Shown: piece by piece, positions 26,751-38,381 of the stretch
Layout: each line of letters starts with the position of its first letter
How positions within the stretch are numbered: the stretch's first letter is position 1
Origin: Microcebus murinus
Taxonomy: Eukaryota > Chordata > Mammalia > Primates > Cheirogaleidae
DNA: 64,000 bases
NCBI RefSeq assembly: GCF_040939455.1
Contig: NC_134106.1
Coordinates: 42,554,001-42,618,000 of the forward strand
Direction: 5' to 3'
Translations under genes and position numbers: made by a program
The notes under the pieces: generated by a model
The model's input: the letters and a program-made list of their open reading frames with translations, nothing else
Told to the model about the DNA's origin: nothing
The model's database searches: none

Positions 26751-28884
26751 AGAAACAGAGCTTATAGCAAAATGTATTTCTACCAATCTCCAGCAATGCT
26801 TGTAATGTTATTTTAATAATAAATTTATTTTAATTCATGTCATATTATTCTCTGTTTATTATTTCATCTGTTTTTATGTAGGATGTAAAACAAAGCACTT
26901 ATCAATAGAGTGTGGCTTTTTGTTTTCAATATTAGAAAAGAAACTCCTAATTAGTCTTCTAAATTGTTATTACTAAGTTTGAATTTAGTGTTACATGATT
27001 TTAAATATAACTGAAAAGAATGTAGAGTTTTGAGTTCATGGTTTGACACTTAGCTTTCTTACGTGGACTGCTAGTTAAATTACCATAGTTCCATAAAATT
27101 GTTAGTTAATAATGTCTCAAGACAGTTTATTCTTGCCTGAAATTTTTTGTTAACTTTAAAAAGTAGAGATTAAATCATCTTGTTTCACCTCTTAATATGA
27201 CTACACAGGTTTATAAATTGTGGTAGTACCGCAGGCTTTGCCAACTTCTTTTTGCTCTTGTTTATGTTATTAGTGTTATCATCAACCTGACATTTATTTT
27301 AGATATCTTTTTAAAATGTCTACATTGTTCCTTGTAGTGGAAGCTAGATTAGGTAAACTGAATATGTAAACTGTAAAAAAAATTAACTTATGGCAAATTT
27401 AAACTGTTCTAAGTCAGTGTGTTGAGAGCCAGTGAAGCAGTGATGATCTCTTTATGAAAATTTCTGCATCGTGGGACGTCCACTATGCACTGCACATGCC
27501 TCCTTAAAAAATAATATTGGATATATAGACTGAGTTGGCCATTGGTGGGGGGAATCCTCATATTGTTTTAATAGTGACACTCACTAATATTTCCTTTTTA
27601 ATATAAAATGAATAAAATTTTAAAATTCTAAAATGTTCCCTGAGCAACACAATAAATCATTTTGAGAAGCCAATAGAATGCGTGCATCTCTCCTGAGGAA
27701 CCACTGTCCTCAGGACACAGACTTTGAGTAAGCCAACAATCACTAAATACCTAGAAGGATATCTCCCAAATTTTGCTTCACCTGACCTATGCTCAATAGC
27801 AACTTTCCTTAGCCCCAGATTTATTTCAGACTTGATATTTGACATCTCCATATAGTTCTTACTTGCTTTGACAATGACCTAAATTCTCAGCCTGTTTCCT
27901 GGATCATTTCCCCGTAAATACACACTCACTATGCATACAAGTTATGTCAGAATAGAATATAAGTTTAAAAATACTATAACTTCTGTCTTACAAACCACAG
28001 TGACATGGAAAATTAAATGATATAATAATGGTTTATCTGATTCAAACTTCCATGTACTGTATGGGGGCCTTAAACCTCTTCCATGATGTTTTCCAACTGC
28101 TTGTGGCTATAGGCAGGCTATCTCTAATGCATGCCTGGGGAAATATCCTCAATCACCACATGGCAAGAATAGCTTCTTCTTCTGTTCTCATATTTTTCAT
28201 AAAATGGGGTCCGGTCCTCTACTACCTGACAAGGTGCACAATGGCAACACATCAGTTATTAAGAGTAAACGTGAATTTAGTTCGAATCACGACTTGCTAT
28301 TTTACCATTAAACTATTATATAACATTTTATTACTCTGTTCAGAGATATTTTATACCATTTTATAGTCTTATATGAATCTTGCATAAAATAACATCTTCA
28401 TGAAATTTAGTTTATTAGCCTTTAATTAAAAATTAAATTATCTTTTTGCAGAAAGAATTTTTAGGTAATGGGTGAATCAATATGCAATTATTGATTTCTT
28501 AAGTAGTACTTAGCTTTGTTCATGGATTTGACATCATGTAAAAGAATTGTAAGAGTGGATTCCTTTTCAATGAGTGGGCACTTTAATTGGGGAATCGAAG
28601 AAAAATACACAGGAAATTATTGATGCACAAAAGGTATAATTTGTAAAATAACATGTGATACAGGAAATAAAATTGGAAGCTATTCTTGATATACTATCTG
28701 TCTTTATACTGGATCATGTGGCTATCAGCTCAAATGGAAAAGAAGGTTTTAAGGAAGTCTTTTATGGATTTCACCTCGTTCCAAGGTCAGCACACTCTGT
28801 TTTCTTGTAATATAGAGACTCAATTTTAATACATAGTTTGTGATTATTTTTTTCTTTTTCTTTGCTGACCATATTCTCATGATA
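26751..28884. other. Unassigned AT-rich DNA
   Basis: No confident repeat or gene. A 112-codon plus-strand frame (28028-28366) and a 64-codon minus-strand frame (27657-27851) show no recognisable motif. The stretch near 27455-27490 is locally GC-richer. Confidence 0.4.
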
Positions 28885-28985
28885 AGACATTAAACTCCAT
28901 AAGGGCACAAAATATAAATTCTATTTCTCTTCCAACTTCTAAGTATTTAGCAAAGTGCTGGGTAAAGAGTAAATGCATGAAGGAT
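28885..28985 (+). mobile_element. L2 3' end fragment, sense
   Basis: The order 'taaactccataagggcacaa', a T/C-rich gap, 'agtatttagcaaagtgctgg' and 'agagtaaatgcatgaa' matches the conserved terminal region of LINE2. Confidence 0.65.
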
Positions 28986-29514
28986 TGTTTTAATGAGAAC
29001 TATGGATGTTGTTATATCCCTCACTGCTTGAAGAGATCCATGCTTACAGCCACCCCAGTGGTTTGAAAAGCCCCTCCATCCTTGAGTAAAGGCAAAGATT
29101 TCAAAGAATTGGAAGAGGAAATTTTAAAACTTCCTTTTGGGAAAAACTCAGGAAAAGAATTGCCACTTATATTCCATTCCAGTTTTTTGATTCTATGATT
29201 AACTGTCTCATTTACAATTGATGTTGAAAATAAATCTTTTCTCACTTGCCACGGCATCTTTCTTGCATTCTTTCACTCCTGGCTATTATTTATTATCTCA
29301 GTAACTGCATTATTTACAGTAGCTGCAAAACAGGGCTGAAGATTTTATAAAATCCCACATTTCCTGACTTTTGTTTTCTGCTGATTAAATGAAATAATTT
29401 GGTAATAGTTTCTGCTACCCAGGAGGTCTAAAGTGTTCATTAAAAGTATAATTTGGGTAAATTGTAACTGAAGTTCTTCTGGTTTGTTTTTAGTTTAAGC
29501 CTATATTTATATAG
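28986..29514. other. Unassigned DNA
   Basis: A 78-codon minus-strand frame (29021-29257) has no recognisable domain. No repeat could be named. Confidence 0.4.
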
Positions 29515-29606
29515 GTATATGTGTGTGTGTGTGTGTGTGCGTGTGTATATATATATATACACATGTATGGATATGTGTATATATACACACACACACATAC
29601 ACATAC
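29515..29606. repeat. (TG)n-(TA)n-(CA)n compound microsatellite
   Basis: Bases 29515-29569 alternate purine and pyrimidine without a break, and 29571-29606 do so again, interrupted only by a GG step. TG-rich left and CA-rich right ends are mutually complementary. Frames across it translate to low-complexity repeats. Confidence 0.92.
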
Positions 29607-29828
29607 CACAAGTACTGTTTGCTAGCACTAGAACTGTACTTTTCACTAAATTATCAACAAAAGTTTTTTTAAAAAGATTTTTAATACTTGGTATTTGGGT
29701 TTATAGCTAGTCAAAAAGAGAAAAAGATTTAATCAGGAGAAACTCAGGATTTTGTATAAGATGAGTTGCTTAAGAAAATATAAATAGCTCAAACCTGACA
29801 ATAGTATTGAGAATACCAGAAACACATG
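29607..29828. other. Unassigned spacer between microsatellite and Alu monomer
   Basis: AT-rich DNA with an oligo-T run near 29663-29670. No gene or repeat family was recognised. Confidence 0.4.
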
Positions 29829-30017
29829 ATACTTGTCTTTTTTTTTTCTTTTTTTTGGACAGAGTCTTACTCTGTCATCCTGTATACAGTGCAGTGGAGT
29901 CATCACAACTCACCATAACCTCAAATTCCTGGGCTCAAGCTATCCTATAGCCTTGGCCTCCCAGAGTGCAAGGATTACAGGTATGAGTTACTTCACCCAG
30001 CCAATATTTGTCTTTTT
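29829..30017 (-). mobile_element. Alu monomer (FRAM-like), antisense, with target-site duplication
   Basis: An oligo-T run is followed by one Alu arm only, ending 'tatgagttacttcacccagcc' at about 30002. The arm keeps the insert typical of the right Alu monomer ('gtgcagtggagtcatcacaa'). Flanks 'atacttgtctttt' and 'atatttgtctttt' (ending by 30017) form a near-perfect duplication, so the monomer inserted as a unit of about 160 bp. An internally deleted dimer is the alternative. Confidence 0.8.
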
Positions 30018-32732
30018 GAAAACATTTCTCTCTCTACAAAATTTGTTCCTTCAGAATCTACTCACGCAAGTAATAGGATATCAGTTTTTACTGGTTAACA
30101 TATTTGTTTGTAATTGTTCTTAAATTGCTTCCTGCTAGGTTTTCTATTATTCCAACTGTCTTTGTACACATAATTTTTCTTTCATGTCTTTTATGAACAA
30201 TTCTTTATTTCTGATGGTTGATAGAGAATAACTTCATAATTCATTTCTGAATAAGTGAAATAATTTAAAAACCTTTTAAAGCAAGTGAATCTACTTGCTT
30301 GCAGCTTTGTAGAATCATGTTTGTATTTGGAGGCTCCAGAGGAATGTTGATTTAGCATGATAAAAGTTAACTGGTGAAACTATAAAGAAAACACAGACGC
30401 TACTCACAGTCTTGTCCTAAACTTACTCATCATTAAACCAATGCATTTCAAAGACCTAGATACTTTCTTTTGTTATGCCTCTTGAGATCAGAGAATCAAA
30501 AAAAAAATAATCTTCCATAAATATGCATCAAGTACAGCTGTTTGATTTATGTATTATGCAGAAACATTAAGAAAACAGAGTTGTGTGTAACCTGGCAATA
30601 AAAAGTACACCCACCAGAAAAACAAAACATTGTTTCAAAAGAAGTGGTGTGAAGCATTTTAGTTTTCTGTGAAAATTGAAGAACAGTGCAATTCTTGAAA
30701 TTTGGTATTTAAAGATATATTTAAATTATTAAGAAGCTACCCTGACCTGTTTACTAAATCCTCAATTCTCTATCTGAGGTTTTCCTACTCTGAAATTTGG
30801 TTTGCAAACTAGAGGGAATTTTTCTTTTTTGACAAGATATAAATCCAAATTGTGCTGTTAGGAAGTAGTTTTACCATCTCTTTTACCATGTAGATAGAAT
30901 AACTCTTCCTCAAGAAGTTGACAGTCCTCATAGAGACAGATATTCTTTGAAGAGTGAGCCTTAACCTTTGGGCTGCTCTCTTGCACAGAACCTTTCAATA
31001 CTCAGGGAGGGCCCTTGGCAATATGTTCTTATGACAATTTATCTTGTGTTAATGGTGGTATTAGTCAACTTTCAAATTTTGTTTTGATAATTTTCTATAA
31101 TTCTAAAAAAAAGTACATTTGTTCCTAATTTTGTGTTTATTATTTGTATATTTTATTTAATGAGCACCCTTCACATAGTATAAACTTTAGGCCCTACAGA
31201 ACCTGGATCACCCTCTTTGTCCCTGCCTGGGACTCAGTCTTGTTATCTGCAGTAGGAGATTGAAGGCTCTGACAAGATTTATAGTAAATCAGGCTCCTTA
31301 TCTAAGAGTCATCTTTTATAATATGACTGTGAACATTGAGTCCATTAGCTGAATAAGTAATTTCTCTCAAACTAGGAACAGAAAAAGAGAATCAAATTGA
31401 TTCTCTTCTAAAGAGCTGTTATATCAGGACCTCATTGTATCCCATTTTTTTATATTCTGAATAGGAAGTTATCTTTGACTGAGAACTTCTAGTTCAGACA
31501 TTTTTGAAAGAAATTTGTGATACAAAGAATGAGATTCTTTTAGCTTGTCTACATTTTGCCTCTTTTCTATGTGTTACACTTGAACCCAGGAGTTGAAGTG
31601 GTTATTAGAACTCTAAGTTACAACCTTATACTATATTGAAAAAGTTGTCAGTAAAGAGCCCATATACTAAGAGACTATGTTAGTTTTCCCACAGTACTTG
31701 AAATTTTTACCACTATTGCCCCTGAATATTCACTTTTTATCTTAAATTGTTCAAAAAATCATATATACCTTTACAAACTATGAAACAATTAGATGAACAT
31801 TTCACATATTTTCCTATGTTTATAGGGTTCCGATAGGTATGTTTTTCCCAAAAGGGCTCAATAGCAGAGCCTAGTGCTAAAAGTAACAGTAGGCTAAATT
31901 TGTATGAATGTAAAATGCCCTACTTATTTCCTATAAACTTAATTGATTGAACTCATTTTTGGGGTATCTTTCCTATTGACCAGAAACTTGGCTCATTAGA
32001 CCAACTCACAAAGTAACCTTTTTAAGAAAGGGTTTTCAATACATTTGTTCATGTTCCACACCACCAAGCACGGTGCTATTTAAAAACTAAGTACAATAAT
32101 TTTGGATATTGTACAGCAGGCGTCATTTTAAATATAATACATGGGATTTTGATTTTAAGCACCGTTTGTTTATAAGGCACTTCTTACATTATTCTAGATT
32201 TATATCAAAGATAGCAAATTCCATGCAGAGGTTTCTTTCTAAAGTTAATTCAATATCCATGTTTAAACTCAAATATTCCCTATTTTTGACATTGACTGAA
32301 GTCATAATGGCATACCAGTGTTTCCTTTAAATTAAGTTCCCCATGTTAACTTTACTACAGGAAGTCCATATATTATATTATTAGTCTAAGTCTTCATTTT
32401 GCTGTGCAGTTAACACAAACATCTATTTAATACAATATGTTTAATTTCATTTCCTGTTGAGTTTTGGCTTATTATACTCTAAGACATAATGGTTAAACAA
32501 TACCCAACTTAGTTCAGTTTGAGAGGTAATTGAAACTGGTAGAAGAATACGAGTATTTGATGTTATTACAGATGACCACATTGATCAGCAAATTACTTCC
32601 AAAAATGAAATTAAGAGTTTCAGAGAGCCATTTTATGATTCTTATGATATCACAATGCTCAAAAAAGTGGGCAATAAACCTGCTGTTTGTGTGTATTATA
32701 CCAATATCAATATGTCATATTAATTTATGATA
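30018..32732. other. Unassigned AT-rich DNA
   Basis: No confident gene or repeat. Around 31190-31300 the order 'ctgggactcagtcttgttatctg' weakly suggests a MIR fragment. Frames of 73 codons (32109-32330) and 66 codons (32530-32730) show no motif. Confidence 0.4.
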
Positions 32733-32935
32733 ACGGTTGAATCCTGGCTTGATTCTCTGACAGCTGTGTGACTTTATCCAAGTGGTATAATCTTTCAAGC
32801 TTCCATTTACTTATCCATAAAGTAGAAAAATAAAATTTAACTAGAATATTTGTGGTGTTAAATGTGTTAGTATCTGTAATACTTGTAATCTATTTTTCAC
32901 ACACTCTTGATATGGTAAGTACACAATAATCGATA
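32733..32935 (+). mobile_element. MIR SINE, sense
   Basis: 'ggttgaatcctggctt', 'gctgtgtgactttatccaag', 'cttccatttacttatccata' and 'tatggtaagtacacaataat' lie in MIR order. The 5' tRNA start is missing. Confidence 0.8.
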
Positions 32936-33339
32936 AGCTAGCATTCATATATGAATGTGTGTGCATATTTTTCATAAAATGATCCTCAGTGATTGGTGAA
33001 GAAATAAATTTTCTGGATAATCGATGGCTATTTAAAATTTTTCAGAAAGCTACCCCTCTACCATCTGGAACAATTTCTTTGTCATTTTGGCAAATATATA
33101 GAAAATATATGTGTGTCTTACTATTAGCCTGAGCTAAGAAAAGTTAAGAAGACACATTTATTGGAGTGGAATGTGGAAAACAGCAATCATTTTAAAGTTA
33201 AATCTATGTTACCTGCGTTCCTTCAGGTGTCCAGGTAACCCATACCACAGCTTTATCTTTGTTGATAATACAGTGTGTTTTACACCTTATGGGTGTTAAA
33301 ATTTTGTTACTACTATTACAAATACTACAGCGTGTACAC

Positions 33340-33445
33340 GAATGCCCAGAGGAAAAAACAATCGCATATATCCCTAACTCACATGCTTGACAGAGAGCTT
33401 GACATATAGTAAGTTTTCTGTAAATATTTGTTAATAGATTTATTT
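33340..33445 (+). mobile_element. Possible L2 3' end fragment
   Basis: 'agagcttgacatatagtaag' followed by 'gtaaatatttgttaat' resembles the 'gcacatagtaggcgctcaataaatatttgttga' end of L2. Only the last part is convincing. Confidence 0.4.
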
Positions 33446-33831
33446 TTTTTCCAAATGATGCAATCCTTAGAAAGTTTTCTGTTTGCTTTTATATTAGAAC
33501 TTTACCTGTAAAATATCTCCAGGAAATTTTAAAGAGAGTGTGTGAGGAGAGAGTGTGACAGTGTGTGAGTTTTTGTTTGATGTGCTTGCATGTGTTTAAC
33601 ATTCGAACAATGTGGTCAACAGAGCCTTTCTTGTCTCGTAAGCACTAAATTCATGGTTTGCACTAGATTTTCCCACCATAGAACAAACCAGGTGAGATTT
33701 CAGGTTTAGCTAAACTTTTTTTTTTTCCCCAGTGTTAAAAGCATCTCTATATATTTTCCTTGTGTTATTTCATCCATTTTTCCCTGTATTTTTATTACCA
33801 TGCCACATCAAAATCTTCCTCCCAGTCTCCT
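33446..33831. other. Unassigned spacer with GT/GA-rich patch
   Basis: A GT/GA-rich patch lies at about 33530-33575 and an oligo-T run at about 33716-33726. No gene or named repeat was recognised. Confidence 0.4.
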
Positions 33832-34060
33832 ATATTGTAGTGGTTAATAGTTTAGGTTCTAGATGTAGACGATCTGTGAACAAATTCTGACCCTGCTACT
33901 ACCAGCTCTATGATCCTGGAGAATTTATCAAGAGAAATGTGCCCTGATTTCTTCTTTCTAAAACGGTAGTAACTATAGAACCTGTTTCATGGATGTGGAT
34001 TACAACAGTGTGTGACATATAGAAAATGTTAGTAAATAATGTTGCCATGGTAATTGTTGT
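33832..34060 (+). mobile_element. MIR SINE, sense, near full length
   Basis: It starts 'ttgtagtggttaatagttta' with the tRNA-like MIR head, then 'ctgaccctgctactaccagc', a degraded core, and the tail 'tgacatatagaaaatgttagtaaa'. Order and length of about 230 bp fit a full MIR. Confidence 0.8.
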
Positions 34061-34373
34061 TGCTCTATCATGTCAGGCAAACTCATTTACCTCAGCATTC
34101 TCTCAAAGTGAAATATAGATCATTTTCTCTGGAAATCCTGTCCAAGCCACTTCACATTATTTAGGTACAATTTGTCTAAATAATTCAGGATGATGTATAG
34201 GATTTAAAATTGATTATATTTGAAGATATCCTTTTCATTATAGCATGTGATAATCAGAATGAAATAAAAAAATGGATAGATCTAATTTACGTTTTTTATT
34301 TGGAAAAGGATAATTACTTTCTATCACAAATGATGAAACTTGACATTTGTTTCTTTTTATTTTTTATTTTCCA

Positions 34374-34660
34374 TTTTTTTTTTCCTTATAAGATAGAGTC
34401 TCACTCTGTCACCCAACCTAGAGTGTCATGACATCACGGCAACCTCAAACTCCTGGGCTCAAGTGATGCTCTTGCCTCAGCCTCCCAAGTAGCTGAGACT
34501 ATAGGCATGCACCACCACACTTGACTAATTTTTATTATTTTTAGTAGAGACGGGGTCTCACTCTTGCTCAGGCTGGTCTCAAACTCCTGAGCTCAAGTGA
34601 TCCTCCTGCCTCAGCCACCCAGAGTGTTAGGATTATAGGTGGGAGCCACCATGCCCAGCC
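34374..34660 (-). mobile_element. Dimeric Alu, antisense
   Basis: A T-rich run at 34374-34384 leads into the antisense right arm, the linker 'ttttagtagagacggggtct' and the left arm ending 'gccaccatgcccagcc'. It is less diverged than the copy near 2.75 kb but lacks most CpGs. T-rich flanks (tattttttattttcc left, tatttatttttatt right) may be a duplication but are low complexity. A 73-codon frame running into it is an artefact. Confidence 0.93.
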
Positions 34661-35010
34661 TATTTATTTTTATTATTAACATTTGCTTTTTAAAAAGTGT
34701 GAAGAATTTAACTAATCAAACAAATAAAAAAACAATATGAGGGAGGGTTACATAATACCCATTTAATTTTTTCTTATAATTTTAAATATTTTTGTAATTA
34801 ACAAAATAATTAGCACTGCTAATACTATTAAAATACTATCACAAGAATCCGAATATGTATGCTTTCTGTTGAAACCTTTAGATGTTCATTTGATACAGTG
34901 TTGTTACATAAAAATATGACTTTTTAGGACTTTCGTGTATAAAACAAAAAGCATTTTCAGTGGCTGCTTGACCAGGCTTTCAGATCCCAATACAGTGATG
35001 TTGTTATATT
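34661..35010. other. Unassigned spacer between Alu and L1
   Basis: AT-rich DNA with a T-rich start from the Alu target region. No gene or named repeat was recognised. Confidence 0.4.
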
Positions 35011-35233
35011 TTGGTATTGAAATTTTCTTTTTTTAATTTTTATTTCAGGGTATTATGAGGGTACAAATATTTTGGTTACATTTCATACCTTTGCCTTACC
35101 CAAACAAGGGTTAGAGGCATGCCCTTCCCCTCTACAATGTTCACAGTGTCCTTTAGTTGTGAGTTTACCACACCCCCAACCCCTTAATCCCCGGAGAATA
35201 TTTCTACCATGTGAGCACCATAGTGTTAATCAG

Positions 35234-35479
35234 TTAGTGCCAATTTGATGGCAAGTACAAGTGGAGCCTATTCTTCCAATCTTGTGATACCTCACTTTGG
35301 ATAATGGGCTCAAGCTCAATCCAGGAAAATATAAGAGGTGCTAGATCATTGTCATTTCTTATAATTGAGTAATACTCCATTGTATACATATGCCAAATTT
35401 TAATAATCCACTCATGAACTGATGGGCAATTGGGTTGTTTCCACATCCTTGCAATAGTGAATTGTGCTGTCATAAACAT
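35234..35479 (-). pseudogene. L1 ORF2 extreme C-terminus remnant
   Basis: The 81-codon translation contains 'FTIARMWKQPNCPSVHEWI' and 'MYTMEYYSIIRNDNDLAPLI', the conserved C-terminal tail of L1 ORF2. It ends near the natural ORF2 stop and directly precedes the 3' UTR. The upstream cysteine region at 35499-35840 is frameshifted, so no complete C-terminal domain exists. Confidence 0.88.
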
Positions 35480-35937
35480 TTGGGTGCAGATGTCTTTATT
35501 ATAGAGTATCTTTTGCTCTTTTGGATAAATGCCTAATAATGCTATTGCTGGATCGAATGGTATTTACATTTTTAGGTCTTTGAGGTTTCTTCAAATTCTT
35601 TTCCACAGAGGCTGCACTAATTTGCAGTCCCACCAGCAGTGTAAGAGTGTTCCTGTCTCTCCACATCCTTGCCAGCATTTGTTGTTTTGGGATTTTTTGA
35701 TAGAGGCTAATCTCACTGGGTTTATGTGATGTCTCATTGTGGTTTTGATTTGCATTTCTGTAATGATTAGAGATGTTGAGCATTTTATTTATATGTGTAC
35801 TGGCCATTATTCTGTGTTCTTTGTAAAAGTTTCTGTTCATTTACTTTGCCCATTTATTGATGGGGTTGTTGGATTTTTTCTTGTTGATTTGATTTTTTTT
35901 AAGTTCTAGATAGATTCTTGTTATCAGCCTTTTATTG

Positions 35938-36037
35938 GATGTGTAGAGAGCAAATATTTTCTCCCAATCATTAGGCAAATATTTTCTCCCAATCATTAGG
36001 ATGTGTAGAGAGCAAATGTTTTCTCCCAATCATTAGG
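35938..36037. repeat. Local tandem triplication inside L1
   Basis: A 25-bp segment starting 'caaatattttctcccaatca' occurs three times. The first and third are embedded in 37-bp units starting 'atgtgtagagagcaaat', while the middle copy lacks that prefix. The extra 62 bp breaks the ORF2 frame. Confidence 0.93.
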
Positions 36038-36635
36038 CTGTCTATTCACTCTAATGATAGTTTCCTTGGCTATGCAAAAGCTTTTTAATTTGATCAGATC
36101 CCATTTATTTATTTTTGTCGCTGTGGTGATTGCTTTGGGAGTCTTCTTCAAAAATTCTTTGCCTAGGCCAATGTCTGAAAGAGTCTTCCCTACATCTTCT
36201 TCTAGGGTTCTTAAGGTTTCATGCCTTAGGTTTAAGTCTGCTATCCATCTTGAATTGATTTTTGTAAGAGGTGAGAGGTGGGGATCCAGTTACAATCTTC
36301 TGCATGTAGTTATCCAGTTTTCCCAATATCATTTATTGAAAAGAGATCCTGTTCCCCAGTGTAGATTTTTGTCTATTTTGTCAAAGATGAGATTACCATA
36401 TGCAGACGGTTTCTTCTCTGGATTCTCAGTCCTGTTCCAAAGGTCTGTGTCTCTGTTGTTTCAGTGCTGTGCTGTTTTAGTTATTATAGGCTTGTAGTAC
36501 AGCTTAAAATGTGGTACCTCTGTTGTTTTGTACCTCTGTAGTACAGCTTAAAATGTTGATACCTCTGAGTTTTGTTTTGTTTTGTTTTGTTTTTTGTTTT
36601 TTTTACTTAAGATTGTATTGGTATTTAAATTTTCT

Positions 36636-37361
36636 AACAACAACAAAGATGAATGAATTTCTGGAATTAAAACTCAAATAAAACACTCTATTCCCTACAG
36701 TATGTTTAACAGCTATGTATGCTTATGTTCCTGTGTTTGGTGCTATAGGTCCCAAGCCAGAGTTGCTTGCTTCCCAACATGTAGTTCCATAATTAAGATC
36801 TAACCTTTATGTGCTCATGACCTAGTGATCAGATTTGTCCTTAAGACACTTCAACCCTAGCCACTAGACCACCAGGGAGCTAGGACACATGAAGTCTATC
36901 TTACAGTACAGATAACTTGGTACCAATCATTCTTTTCACCATTCCTACTTTTACTTCAGGACAGAAAAGTTATGGCTTCTCTCTTTGGCTCTGATCAAGT
37001 CCTAGTCTGTCTTTCCCACCTTTATTAACACTGTCTTTAAGTCATTTCTCAATTGCTAACTAACCCAGTGTCTCCAGAATCTTTCCTTAAGACAAAGTCC
37101 TTACCTTTTTCCAGCTCCTGATATGACTGGCATGCTAAAAATGAGCTCAGGGCTACAGACTTTGCCACTAGGCTTCTGCAAACTCAACCCTTTTCTTCCT
37201 GAATAGCCACCACACATTGTTTGTTCACAGACCCCAAATTATTAAGCTATACCTGTATGCAATCTGTATGCTCTGCTTCCTTTGACCTGCTTATCTCAGA
37301 GATTATTCACTGTATTCATCTTTTACCCTATTCTCCTACTTGTCAATGTGTATGTCTGGTG
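36636..37361. other. Unassigned, relatively GC-richer DNA
   Basis: No repeat or exon could be named. Less AT-rich than neighbouring DNA, with several C-rich stretches near 37000-37200. A 61-codon frame (37221-37406) has no recognisable domain. Confidence 0.4.
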
Positions 37362-37622
37362 AGTACTTCTAACATTTATGGAACATTTATTATTAATACA
37401 TTCTAGTCACTCTATTAAGTGATTTATGCATAGTTAACTTATTTAATCTTCACATCAACTGTAGTGATGTACAATTAGTTCCTCGATTTTATATATGAGC
37501 AAATGAACTTACAGAAAGGTAAGGCAACATATTCAAGGTCAAAGAGCCTGCATATGGTGGAGCTGGTAACCCAAACATCTGACGAAAGGGTCCGAGTACT
37601 AAACCACTATGCTATCATTTTT
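37362..37622 (-). mobile_element. MIR SINE, antisense, near full length
   Basis: The plus strand follows antisense MIR closely: 'ctaacatttatggaacattt', 'ttaacttatttaatcttcac', a degraded 'gatgtacaattag' stretch, 'aaggcaacatattcaaggtc', and 'aaaccactatgctatcattt' from the tRNA head. One of the clearest MIR copies in the window. It directly abuts the pyrimidine tract. Confidence 0.9.
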
Positions 37623-37641
37623 CTAATGCTTGCATTTGTGA

Positions 37642-37648
37642 TTCTCTT

Positions 37649-37736
<88 letters not shown>

Positions 37737-37821
37737 TTCCTTCCTTCCTTCCTTCCTTCCTTCCTTCCTTCCTTCCTTCCTTCCTTCCTTCCTTCCTTCC
37801 TTCCTTCCTCTCTTCTTCTTT
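37642..37821. repeat. (TTTC)n-(TTCC)n pure pyrimidine microsatellite, 180 bases
   Basis: Every base from 37642 to 37821 is C or T. About twenty TTTC units (37655-37733) change sharply into about nineteen TTCC units (37734-37808), with irregular CT flanks. The long frames across it (133 codons plus, 77 minus) translate to FLSF/FLPS and KERK/GRKE repeats and are artefacts. Confidence 0.98.
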
Positions 37822-38381
37822 GGTTTCTAGCCTCTCTCACTATCCCTACCTTTCAATTCCCTTTTGACCATGCACATTTTGCAAAATGCCTAATATATGT
37901 CTAAAAGAAGCTGAAAATATGAGTATATCTTTTTTTCACTTAAGCCAGCTCCTCACTTGTCTTATTTGGAGTGAGATGCTCTTCACCAGTTTTCATACAG
38001 GTTTAGTTATCATCAAATATGAGTTTTCTAGTATCACAGTTAATATATCTATGTCAAAGGGATAACACAGTATCAGGTACATATTAAACTATTCATATAA
38101 GCTATTTCTTTATTCATTTTTGTGTATTTTATCAAATAGGTAAGTCCAAACATTTTTTGAAGAAATATCATTTTTTTTGAGTTATACACCAATAAATGAT
38201 AAACCCAACATTGCATGTTAAACTGAATCTGCCAATTATGTTTTACAATGGCTACCTTCTTAGAGGCCTCTGGGCACAAAATATTGTTCTAGTGATATTG
38301 TATGAAATTTTTCTTTTTTTCTTTTGGGGAATATATTCTTTTCTGAGACTTCAAAGTCAGATAGCATTTGGTCAATATCTT
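37822..38381. other. Unassigned DNA
   Basis: No gene or repeat recognised. Overlapping frames at 38073-38279 (minus) and 38196-38393 (plus) show no motif. Confidence 0.4.

Larger units (their letters stand above)
35011..36635 (-). mobile_element. 5'-truncated L1 (about 1.6 kb), antisense, with 18-bp target-site duplication
   Basis: The flanks ttggtattgaaattttct (35011-35028) and ttggtatttaaattttct (36618-36635) differ at one base and define the insertion. Between them lie a T-rich tail, an L1 3' UTR of a different type from the copy at bases 1-118, and ORF2 back to the end of the reverse transcriptase domain. Two local tandem duplications (about 35938-36037 and 36494-36555) and an (AAAAC)n expansion near the truncated 5' end disrupt it. 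ORF2 is split by frameshifts. Confidence 0.93.

Noticed and set aside
28028..28366. 112-codon plus-strand frame as a possible membrane protein
   Set aside because: Hydrophobic stretches follow from T-rich DNA. There is no recognisable family or gene context.
35938..36037. Regularly spaced repeats as a possible CRISPR-like array
   Set aside because: The units lie inside an L1, the spacing is uneven, and the genome is eukaryotic.
36054..36497. 147-codon plus-strand frame, the longest frame in the window
   Set aside because: It lies antisense to L1 ORF2. Long antisense frames over L1 are common shadows.
37503..37904. 133-codon frame with FLSF/FLPS repeats
   Set aside because: It is a translation of the TTTC/TTCC microsatellite and its MIR flank, not a protein.
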